Shown here: one piece after another, positions 1-5,372 of the stretch
How the letters are laid out: every line of letters begins with the position of its first letter
How positions within the stretch are numbered: the stretch's first letter is position 1
Assembly: GCA_025354845.1 (NCBI GenBank)
Contig: JANXMD010000487.1
Span: 1-5,372, forward strand
Direction of reading: 5' to 3'
DNA length: 5,372 nt
Source of the DNA: Verrucomicrobiota bacterium
GTDB lineage: Bacteria > Verrucomicrobiota > Verrucomicrobiia > Limisphaerales > UBA9464
Made by a program: the position numbers and the translations under genes
The notes under the pieces: generated by a model
What the model saw: the letters and a program-made list of their open reading frames with translations, nothing else
What the model was told of the DNA's origin: nothing
Databases searched by the model: none

Positions 1-973
1 CCATGCCGCATCCGGTGTCGATCAAGGACACCACGGCGTACTTCCCGGGAACCCCCAGCGCGCCGGGTCGCTTCAGATTTGCATCCATCAATATCGACTC
101 GGTGCTGATGGTTAGGGTGCCGCCGCGTGGCATGGCGTCGCGTGCGTTGGTTACGATGTTGATGATGACCTGCTCAATCATCGTGGGATCGGCATCGACC
201 GGCGGAACGGCACCCCCGGGCGTAAAGAGGATCTCGACGTATTCACCAATCAGCCGCCGCAGCATGATCAATAGATTGTCAATGACCTCGTTGAGATCCA
301 GGACCTTCAACTCCAGCAGAGATCGCCGACTGAACATCAGGAGCTGCCGTGTAATTCCGGCCGCCCGGTTGGCTTCGGACTGCAGCTCCTTCAGCAGCGG
401 ATCCGTGTCGGGATCGGAATGCCGCTTCATTCTCAGCAACTCCAGCTGCATGATCATTGCAGCGAGGATGTTGTTGAAATCGTGTGCCACGCCCCCTGCG
501 AGCTGACCAATGGCCTGGAGCTTCTGGGACTGGAACAGCTGCTGCCGGAGCAGTTCGTGTTCCTGAAGTGTCCGCTTCAATTCGGATACATCGCGCAACT
601 CCCAAAGGACGTATTCCTGGTGGTGTACCCGAAGGACGCTCGCGCAGATCTGGTACGGCCGTCTTTCCCCCCGCATGACCAGCTCAGTATCGAAATCACG
701 GATGTGCCCGTATTCTCGGAGCATCGACACACAAGCATCGCGATCGTCCTGCCTCGTCCAGAGTCCCAGTTCGGCTCCGGTCTTTCCAATGGCCTGTTCG
801 GCGGTGAGCCCGCTGGCGGCCACCCAGGTCTCGTTGACGTCACAGAGGATGCCAGAATGCAGTTCGGTGAAGGCGATCGCATTTGCCGAATTGTGGAAGA
901 TCGCGGAAAGGCGCTCCTCCCTCGATGTTCGTTTGGCGGCGGGGTGGAACCCGGGTTGATCGGATTGGCTCAC
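1..973 (-). CDS. PAS-domain sensor histidine kinase, C-terminus cut by window edge
   Basis: Autophosphorylating sensor kinase of a two-component or phosphorelay system. The minus strand is open for 324 codons from GTG at 973 to the window edge. Residues ~22-133 read as a PAS domain (DVNETW near 45, a GLTAEQAIGKT stretch at 55-65, then LWELRDVSELKR at 123-134). A short coiled linker leads to the dimerisation and phospho-acceptor H box, GQLAGGVAHDFNNIL (156-170), with His164 as the predicted phosphorylated residue. The ATPase N box is at 271-281 (Asn276), and the G1 box DTGCGM is the last thing visible. There is no signal peptide or membrane segment, so the protein is probably cytoplasmic. The GTG start is supported by AGGA six bases upstream. 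HDFNN-type kinases often carry a C-terminal receiver domain, but that part lies outside the window. The gene begins 22 bases after thiM and is probably co-transcribed with it. The signal and partner regulator are unknown. The family call is secure. Confidence 0.93.
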   Translation of the reverse strand, partial: MSQSDQPGFHPAAKRTSREERLSAIFHNSANAIAFTELHSGILCDVNETWVAASGLTAEQAIGKTGAELGLWTRQDDRDACVSMLREYGHIRDFDTELVMRGERRPYQICASVLRVHHQEYVLWELRDVSELKRTLQEHELLRQQLFQSQKLQAIGQLAGGVAHDFNNILAAMIMQLELLRMKRHSDPDTDPLLKELQSEANRAAGITRQLLMFSRRSLLELKVLDLNEVIDNLLIMLRRLIGEYVEILFTPGGAVPPVDADPTMIEQVIINIVTNARDAMPRGGTLTISTESILMDANLKRPGALGVPGKYAVVSLIDTGCGM

Positions 974-979
974 GCTGGA

Positions 980-983
980 TCCT
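980..983 (-). promoter_or_regulatory. Ribosome binding site of the histidine kinase
   Basis: The minus strand reads AGGA here, separated by six bases from GTG at 973. It lies in the 22-base gap after the thiM stop codon. It is the main reason for choosing the GTG start, since no ATG is found in frame before the PAS domain. Confidence 0.5.
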
Positions 984-995
984 AAAAGTGGGTCG

Positions 996-1835
996 TTAGT
1001 TGGCCGTTGGATTGACAAGGGCAATCAGCGTGGCCTCGTCGAGGTTGTGGAGCGTGTCGAGAAAATGGGGGACGAAGGTCCCGGGGCCGGAACATTTCTT
1101 CGCAGCCAGTTCGCCGGCGACGCCCATCAGCGCCATGGCGTGCGCGGCGGCGTGGAAGGGTGAGGAGTTAACCGCGGAAAAGGCACCCGTCAGGGCCGAC
1201 GCCGTGCAGCCCATCCCGGTAACCGACGGCATCAAGTCGCTGCCGTTTTGGATTCCGATCCGGCCGGTGGCATCGACGATGAAATCGGTGCGGCCGCTGA
1301 TCGAGACCGTGCACCCGTATTCCTTCGCGAGCCACTGGCCAGCGGCGATGGCGTCAACTGACTCGTAAACCGAATCGACGCCCTTTGTGCTTCCGTTCGA
1401 ACCGGCCAGCGAGCGTATCTCGGAGGCATTGCCACGAAGGATGGCGGGTGAGGCAAGGCTCAGCAGGCGGCGGGAAGTCTCGGTTCGGAAACGGGTCGCT
1501 CCGCTGCCTACAGGATCGATCACCACCGGGATGCCCCGCCGCCGCGCGGCAACGACGGCCCGCTCCATGGCGTCGATCCATTCGCGGCTCAGGGTTCCAA
1601 TGTTGATCACCACGGCCTGGGCGAGGTCGATCATCTCATCGAGTTCTTCCGGCGCATGCGCCATCACCGGCGACGCACCGAGGGCGAGCAGCGCGTTTGC
1701 GGTAAGATTCATCACCACAAAATTGGTGATGTTGAGGACGAGCGGGGACCTCCGTCGAATCGCCGTTACGTCGCTCCAGACATCGAGCCGCGGTTGCGGA
1801 GAAGCAGGTCGATGTAAGAGAGGAGTTGGGCTCAT
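996..1835 (-). CDS. thiM: Hydroxyethylthiazole kinase (thiamine salvage)
   Basis: ThiM phosphorylates 4-methyl-5-(2-hydroxyethyl)thiazole with ATP, giving the thiazole phosphate that ThiE joins to HMP-PP to make thiamine phosphate. It is a cytosolic, ribokinase-like enzyme that is trimeric in characterised members. The 279 residues match the family's usual ~265-280 and carry its motifs in order: LNITNFVVMNLTANALLALG (34-53) running into ASPVMAHAPEE, DPVGSGATRFRTE (107-119), LRGNASEIRSLAG (133-145), TKGVDS (150-155), and the anion-hole VTGMGCTASALTGAF (205-219) with Cys210. The His usual in PLVHNITN is Leu34 here. ATG 1835 is the only candidate start, because an in-frame stop lies 12 bases upstream and no start codon occurs between it and the core. 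No clear Shine-Dalgarno precedes it. No thiD, thiE or thiazole transporter gene is in view, so it looks like a stand-alone salvage gene, followed closely by a histidine kinase. Identification is firm. Confidence 0.96.
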   Translation of the reverse strand: MSPTPLLHRPASPQPRLDVWSDVTAIRRRSPLVLNITNFVVMNLTANALLALGASPVMAHAPEELDEMIDLAQAVVINIGTLSREWIDAMERAVVAARRRGIPVVIDPVGSGATRFRTETSRRLLSLASPAILRGNASEIRSLAGSNGSTKGVDSVYESVDAIAAGQWLAKEYGCTVSISGRTDFIVDATGRIGIQNGSDLMPSVTGMGCTASALTGAFSAVNSSPFHAAAHAMALMGVAGELAAKKCSGPGTFVPHFLDTLHNLDEATLIALVNPTAN

Positions 1836-1849
1836 TTTGGGCGATGATC

Positions 1850-1877
1850 AGGCTAGATTTCGAAGGGAGGGCGTCAA
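1850..1877 (-). promoter_or_regulatory. Candidate thiM promoter (-35 TTGACG, -10 TAGCCT)
   Basis: On the minus strand TTGACG (1877-1872) matches the -35 consensus at five of six positions. After a 16-base spacer comes TAGCCT (1855-1850), which matches the -10 consensus at three of six, including the key first, second and last bases. Transcription would start near 1843, leaving a leader of about 8 bases before ATG 1835. That fits the absence of a ribosome binding site. Sigma factor preferences of this organism are unknown, so this is a prediction from pattern only. Confidence 0.35.
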
Positions 1878-1885
1878 CTTCGAAA
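1858..1885. promoter_or_regulatory. Inverted repeat, possible operator upstream of thiM
   Basis: TTTCGAAG (1858-1865) and CTTCGAAA (1878-1885) are exact reverse complements separated by 12 bases. Each arm also contains the self-palindrome TTCGAA. The arm centres are 20 bp apart, close to two helical turns, as expected for a dimeric regulator binding one DNA face. One arm lies inside the spacer of the candidate thiM promoter and the other just upstream of its -35, so bound protein could block RNA polymerase. It could instead form a 12-base-loop hairpin, but if the promoter call is right the element is not transcribed with thiM. The repeat is seen directly; its function is inferred. Confidence 0.45.
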
Positions 1886-2032
1886 CCAGGCTGCCGAATG
1901 GCCGGTGAGCGGTGGAGTCCTCCGCACTGATCGGATCTTGTCTTTGTTGGATGAGCGATTGGCGTTTGCTGGGTACGGACGCGATTTCCGTTGAGTCGAT
2001 GATCGTTTCCTACTGATCTTCTTTTTGACGGA

Positions 2033-2947
2033 ATGAAACCCAAACATCCTTTCGCCGTACGCATTCTCGCGTCTGCGTGCCTTGTGGCGATCCCATTTGC
2101 ATGGGCCGGATCGGCCGCCCCCGCGCCGATCGTTGGCGCGCCAGGACAGCCGGATCGGGCCGACCTAACCCTGGAAAACCTATTTGGGACGGGGTGGGAT
2201 GAGCCGTGGTCGAAGCGACCTCATCCGGACGGGGCTCCGGACATGACCCTCCTGCGAGTTCAATCCAATCTGCTGCTGTATTCGCTGCGAACCGACACCT
2301 TCTTCGAACGAACGACGTCCGCGAACCGCGATCGCCAGATCCAGTTTGTGAACCAGTTGTTTGAGTTCAGCCCGAATCGCCGACTGATGCTGGGTGCGTT
2401 CGGCAACTTCGAATGGATGGACGGACGCACCCGGCCCGATCGTGAGGGAGGGGGATACGGCGCCCTGGCACGCCTGCAATTGATTGACCTCAAGGACGCT
2501 TCCTATGCCTTCAATCTTCGCGCGGCGGCGCCGAACGAAGGCATCGGGGAGAGGCAGACCGTCACCAGTTTTGCGCTGGCAGGCTGGCATGACCTCACCC
2601 CACTGGGATTGCATCGGATTGGACTCTACTGGCACCTGCAGGAGGAGACCTGGATCGGACCCACACCGGCGGGCGGGCGACGAAACGATCTGACCTACGA
2701 TTTGACCCTCGCCAAAACCTGGACGTCTCCCACGTCGCGTCTGGAGAATTTCACCACATTCGTGGAGGCGTTCTCGAAAACCGACCTGGACGGACCGAAT
2801 CGAGGACACGCCGTCGTCACACTGACACCGGGATTTCGGTTCAATCTTCATCACCACCACGTCATCATGACCGGTGTGGATCTGCCGGTCACTGCACCGC
2901 GACCGTTCGAGCAGATTCTTCGGGTGACCTACATCTACAGTTTTTGA
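2033..2947 (+). CDS. Outer-membrane beta-barrel protein of unknown substrate
   Basis: A 304-residue secreted protein. The N-terminus is a typical Sec signal peptide: Lys2, Lys4 and Arg10, a hydrophobic core ~11-24, and a likely signal peptidase I site after AWA at residue 25. A short Pro/Ala/Gly-rich linker and TLENLFGTGWDEPW (46-59) follow. The rest alternates polar and hydrophobic residues in strand-like stretches with short turns, and ends in LRVTYIYSF with aromatic or hydrophobic residues at alternate positions and a terminal Phe. That is the BAM-recognised signature of outer-membrane barrels. Length suits roughly 10-12 strands. A run of four histidines lies at 273-276, possibly in a loop or turn. 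I do not recognise a named family; a porin-like or efflux-associated barrel is possible. ATG 2033 is chosen because the signal peptide begins there, although no good ribosome site precedes it. The exchanger gene follows after 49 bases and is probably in the same operon. Confidence 0.8.
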   Translation: MKPKHPFAVRILASACLVAIPFAWAGSAAPAPIVGAPGQPDRADLTLENLFGTGWDEPWSKRPHPDGAPDMTLLRVQSNLLLYSLRTDTFFERTTSANRDRQIQFVNQLFEFSPNRRLMLGAFGNFEWMDGRTRPDREGGGYGALARLQLIDLKDASYAFNLRAAAPNEGIGERQTVTSFALAGWHDLTPLGLHRIGLYWHLQEETWIGPTPAGGRRNDLTYDLTLAKTWTSPTSRLENFTTFVEAFSKTDLDGPNRGHAVVTLTPGFRFNLHHHHVIMTGVDLPVTAPRPFEQILRVTYIYSF

Positions 2948-2978
2948 AGGGCTTTCCCGAATCCCGGGTCCCGGAACT

Positions 2979-2986
2979 AGGAAGGA
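2979..2986 (+). promoter_or_regulatory. Ribosome binding site of the exchanger gene
   Basis: AGGAAGGA is the strongest Shine-Dalgarno-like sequence in the window. Its AAGGA half lies 10 bases before ATG 2997, while the AGGA half lies 5 bases before the alternative TTG 2988. The two overlapping cores leave the start undecided between two codons three residues apart. ATG is preferred as the stronger initiator. Confidence 0.55.
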
Positions 2987-2996
2987 ATTGTCCCTC

Positions 2997-4712
2997 ATGA
3001 TCGCCGATGTGATTACCTCGAACACCGGGTCCGCAGGAAGTTGGTTGGGAGAGCTTCACACGCTGCAACCCGTCGCGTATGCCGTCCTCATGCTCGCATC
3101 CGTCGCGGCCCTCGGGCTCGCGCTCGGAAAGCTACGGTTCCGCGGAATCGGTCTGGGCGTTGCCGGCGTGCTCTTTGTGGGCATCGTCTTCGGTCATTTT
3201 CAGGTTGGGATGGAGCGCTCCGTCCTGGAATTTGGGCGCGACCTAGGCCTCGTTTTGTTCGTATACACCATCGGGCTTCAAGTCGGACCGGGATTCTTCA
3301 CTTCGCTGCGTCGCGAGGGGCTGCCCCTCAATCTGATGGCGGCCGCCATCGTGTTGCTGGGCGCCGGATGTGCCGTTGTCTTTTCGATGCTCCTCGGGAT
3401 TGACCTGGCCGCGGCAGTGGGATTGTTCTCCGGCGCCACTACCAACACGCCGTCGCTGGGTGCTGCTCAACAGGCGTTGAAATCCCTTTCCCTTGCGGAT
3501 CCGGCGCGACTTGAACTCCCCGCCTTGGCGTATGCTGTATCCTATCCGTTTGGGATTATCGGCATCATTCTCTCCATGGTCGTTTTTCGGGGCCTATTTC
3601 GAGTGAATTTGGAAATCGAGTCGAAGCAATTCGGGGAGGCACATCGAACGGGGACGGAGCCCTTGGAACGGCTCACTATCCTGGTCGAAAACGAAAACCT
3701 AAACGGTGTCGCCATCCGCGAGATTCCGGGCCGGAGCGAGTTGTCGATCATCGTTTCCCGCATCCTGTTTGCCGGTGAGGAAACCGTCCAGACCGCCCGT
3801 GGGGACATGCCCATCCATGCCGGCGACACAGTGCTTGCCGTCGGCACGGTCTCCCACCTCAGGAAGTTCCTGCTGATTTTGGGGCGCGAAAGTTTACGGG
3901 ATCTTCGGAATGCCCCGGGCGATGTCACTTTCCGACGTGTGGTGGTTACCCGCCGCGAGGCGCTCGGAAAGACCGTCCGAGAGATTGGATTCGACCAGGC
4001 GTTTGGCGTGTCCGTGACGCGCCTCAGCCGCGCCGGAGTCGAAATGCCGGCGACGAGTTGGATGCGGTTGCAGTTCGGCGACGTCCTCCAGGTGGTCGGA
4101 CGGGATGCGGACATTTCCCGTGTTGCCAACGAGGTGGGAAACTCTTCGGAGGCGCTCAATCACACGAATTTTGTCGCGGTATTTGTCGGGATTGCGGTTG
4201 GCGTTCTCCTCGGGGTATTGCCGATCCATGTGGCCGGAATCCCGGTACCGGTTCGACTGGGGATCGCCGGTGGTCCACTGCTGGCGGCAATTCTGTTCAG
4301 TCAGATTGGACGTATCGGACCGGTCGTTTGGTACATGCCGGACAATGCCAACATCGCGTTGCGGGAACTGGGAATCGTTCTCTTTCTCGCCTGCGTGGGG
4401 CTCAAGGCGGGCGAGCATTTTACGGAGATCATCTTCAGCGCGCACGGGCTCCGGTGGATGATCGCCGCCATCGGCATCACGCTCGTTCCGCTGCTGATCG
4501 TCGGCGCGTTTGCCCGGTTGGTGCTCAAGCTCAACTTCATGAACCTGTGCGGCCTGCTGTCAGGGAGCATGACCGATCCGCCCGCACTCGCCTTTGCCAA
4601 CACCGCCGCCGGCTCGGATGCGCCCGCGCTCGCCTACGCCTCCGTCTACCCGCTCACGATGATCCTGCGCATCGTGGTTGCGCAGTTGGTCGTCGTCTTC
4701 TTTGTTCACTAG
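2997..4712 (+). CDS. AspT/YidE/YbjL-type membrane exchanger with two RCK_C domains
   Basis: Inner-membrane secondary transporter of the aspartate:alanine exchanger family (TC 2.A.81). Known relatives include AspT and the succinate exporter SucE; E. coli YidE and YbjL are homologues. The 571 residues match the usual ~550-570. There are two related membrane halves: helices at about 24-44, 51-68, 82-100, 112-133 and 176-200, then 390-409, 418-436, 454-468, 486-508 and 548-570. Each half carries a family loop motif, SGATTNTPSLGAA (145-157) and LSGSMTDPPAL (521-531). Between them lie two cytoplasmic RCK_C (TrkA_C) domains at about 224-296 and 312-380, ending in HAGDTVLAVG and QFGDVLQVVG, which may bind a regulatory ligand. 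ATG 2997 fits AGGAAGGA upstream; TTG 2988 would add three residues. The substrate cannot be read from sequence, though a dicarboxylate or amino acid is likely from the family. It follows the barrel gene by 49 bases. Nothing appears broken. Confidence 0.93.
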   Translation: MIADVITSNTGSAGSWLGELHTLQPVAYAVLMLASVAALGLALGKLRFRGIGLGVAGVLFVGIVFGHFQVGMERSVLEFGRDLGLVLFVYTIGLQVGPGFFTSLRREGLPLNLMAAAIVLLGAGCAVVFSMLLGIDLAAAVGLFSGATTNTPSLGAAQQALKSLSLADPARLELPALAYAVSYPFGIIGIILSMVVFRGLFRVNLEIESKQFGEAHRTGTEPLERLTILVENENLNGVAIREIPGRSELSIIVSRILFAGEETVQTARGDMPIHAGDTVLAVGTVSHLRKFLLILGRESLRDLRNAPGDVTFRRVVVTRREALGKTVREIGFDQAFGVSVTRLSRAGVEMPATSWMRLQFGDVLQVVGRDADISRVANEVGNSSEALNHTNFVAVFVGIAVGVLLGVLPIHVAGIPVPVRLGIAGGPLLAAILFSQIGRIGPVVWYMPDNANIALRELGIVLFLACVGLKAGEHFTEIIFSAHGLRWMIAAIGITLVPLLIVGAFARLVLKLNFMNLCGLLSGSMTDPPALAFANTAAGSDAPALAYASVYPLTMILRIVVAQLVVVFFVH

Positions 4713-5372
4713 CCTTTGGTACTTGAGTTAACGAGTGGTCCTCAAAAGACCGGCCCCTTGGTGACCGATCAATCGGTCGAAGTGGGTAGGGTTCGACCCC
4801 ATGGTGATTGCCCCGGCGAAGCGCCATGGAAACAAAGCTACCGCCCCCACTAAACTTCTTCGCGACGGAGAATCCGCCATCCGGGGCCCACACCGCAGAA
4901 ATGATTAAATCGTCTGTCCGGGTTGATTGGAATGTTTGCGCCAGCCAAAGGCGAATCATCGACAGGAACAGTTCGCCGCGTTGGGTCCCGAGAAGGTCGG
5001 TGGCCGATGCCTCGTAGTCGTGCCCCAATTGTGCAGTGAGGGAGTTGTTCCAGGGGAATCGATAGGTTCGCTTTTCTCCCGCAATGCCGGCGATGTTTGG
5101 GAGCGGTTGGTCTACTCGGATGGCGGTCGCCAATTCATTTTCGTGAAGTTTTTGGAGAGCCCTGCCGAGTAGTTCGTCCATCATGGTGGCCTCGTGCGGA
5201 TCCAAGCCGAGAAAATCACGAGTGGCATCCGAAAGGCGTCCATCCGAGTCAAAGGCGGTTTCTCCGAGGCGAAGGCGAAGCAGCGCCTTCTTTTCGACCC
5301 AGGCGTACGGGGATTCCGGATCCCAATGGGGCCATTCGATTGGGGTTTGGTCCCACGGCATGGATTTGATCG
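4654..5372 (-). CDS. Hypothetical protein, probably 5'-partial, overlapping the exchanger gene
   Basis: I do not recognise this protein. The minus strand is open from the right edge to a stop at 4654-4656. The first ATG in view is at 5361 (235 residues), but no ribosome site precedes it and the frame stays open to the edge, so the true start is probably outside. Counting from that ATG: a Trp/Pro-rich start (W3, W10, W13, W21), a charged probably helical stretch with LRLRLGETAFDSDGRLSD (28-45), LGLDPHEATMMDELLGRALQ (51-70), YRFPW (100-104), and a segment with LLGTQRGELFLSM (123-135). It ends with beta-like DDLIISAVWAPDGGFSV (150-166) and a Gly/Ser turn (170-178). Residues after ~180 are Arg/Pro/Ser-rich and look non-native, and the last ~19 are antisense to the exchanger's 3' end. 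A lost stop codon or nearby frameshift could explain this tail. The plus strand here holds only short featureless frames. Confidence 0.6.
   Translation of the reverse strand, partial: IKSMPWDQTPIEWPHWDPESPYAWVEKKALLRLRLGETAFDSDGRLSDATRDFLGLDPHEATMMDELLGRALQKLHENELATAIRVDQPLPNIAGIAGEKRTYRFPWNNSLTAQLGHDYEASATDLLGTQRGELFLSMIRLWLAQTFQSTRTDDLIISAVWAPDGGFSVAKKFSGGGSFVSMALRRGNHHGVEPYPLRPIDRSPRGRSFEDHSLTQVPKASEQRRRRPTAQPRCAGSS
4763..4778. repeat. Short perfect inverted repeat between convergent genes
   Basis: GACCGAT and ATCGGTC are exact 7-bp complements with a two-base centre, CA. The element lies 50 bases beyond the exchanger stop, where a terminator would be expected. No T-run follows on either strand and a two-base loop is too tight for a normal hairpin of full stem length, so a Rho-independent terminator is not supported. 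It also falls inside the odd C-terminal tail of the minus-strand hypothetical gene. Confidence 0.3.

Larger units (their letters stand above)
1836..2032. promoter_or_regulatory. Divergent intergenic region between thiM and the barrel gene
   Basis: These 197 bases separate two genes transcribed away from each other, so promoters for both should lie here. The thiM side holds a candidate sigma-70 promoter and a perfect inverted repeat, annotated separately. The barrel side has no convincing promoter or Shine-Dalgarno: the bases before ATG 2033 read CTTTTTGACGGA. I read the minus strand for a TPP riboswitch and recognised neither of its conserved strands. Open frames crossing this region have no recognisable content. 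Confidence 0.6.

Noticed and set aside
3..985. Plus-strand open frames at 3-506 and 419-985
   Set aside because: They are antisense to the histidine kinase, whose H, N and G1 boxes are all on the minus strand. Their translations have no recognisable domain.
1836..2032. TPP riboswitch upstream of thiM
   Set aside because: Reading the minus strand, I found neither the CUGAGA strand nor the ACCUGAUCUGG-like strand of the THI element in suitable order.
2072..2083. Lipoprotein signal (Cys16) in the barrel protein
   Set aside because: The bases before Cys16 encode ASA, not a canonical lipobox with Leu/Val/Ile at -3, and the Cys sits mid-way in the hydrophobic core. AWA at 23-25 is a better signal peptidase I site.
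2180..3025. Long minus-strand open frame of 281 codons opposite the barrel gene
   Set aside because: The plus-strand frame has a signal peptide and a C-terminal barrel signature. The antisense product looks like a GC-rich shadow with no domain.
4058..4726. Plus-strand open frame of 222 codons within the exchanger gene
   Set aside because: It is an Arg/His/Gly-rich out-of-frame reading through the exchanger's conserved second membrane half.
4713..4780. Intrinsic terminator after the exchanger gene
   Set aside because: Inverted repeats here are short and no T-run follows on either strand.
4789..4800. GGGTTCGACCCC resembling a tRNA T-arm
   Set aside because: The 5-bp T-stem does not pair around TTCGACC, and no anticodon arm, D arm or acceptor stem is found at tRNA spacing.

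Overview
The window is a GC-rich bacterial chromosomal segment with five protein genes, no RNA genes and no mobile elements. A secreted outer-membrane beta-barrel ending in the aromatic C-terminal signature shows a Gram-negative (diderm) cell. The PAS-type soluble histidine kinase, the orphan thiM and the style of the barrel and of the right-hand hypothetical protein recall Verrucomicrobiota or the wider PVC group. That placement is an impression without a search and should be held loosely.

Left block, minus strand: thiM (hydroxyethylthiazole kinase, 1835 to 996) is followed after 22 bases by a histidine kinase (start GTG at 973) that runs off the left edge after its PAS domain, phospho-acceptor histidine and N box. 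The spacing suggests one transcript, an unusual pairing of thiamine salvage with signalling.

Middle: a 197-base divergent intergenic region (1836-2032) separates thiM from the plus-strand block. It holds a perfect 8-bp inverted repeat, TTTCGAAG-N12-CTTCGAAA, whose arms bracket the -35 element of a candidate thiM promoter. This is the most operator-like element in the window. No TPP riboswitch was recognised.

Right block, plus strand: a 304-residue outer-membrane barrel (2033-2947) is followed after 49 bases by a complete inner-membrane exchanger of the AspT/YidE/YbjL type with two internal RCK_C domains (2997-4712). The two are probably co-transcribed and could act in sequence on solute movement across inner and outer membranes. 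That link is inference only.

Right edge, minus strand: an unrecognised protein, probably lacking its N-terminus, runs in from the right edge. It converges on the exchanger gene and overlaps its 3' end by 59 bases. Its last ~55 residues look unlike the rest. No clearly undescribed system is visible. The best leads are the thiM operator, the thiM-kinase pair and the barrel-exchanger pair.
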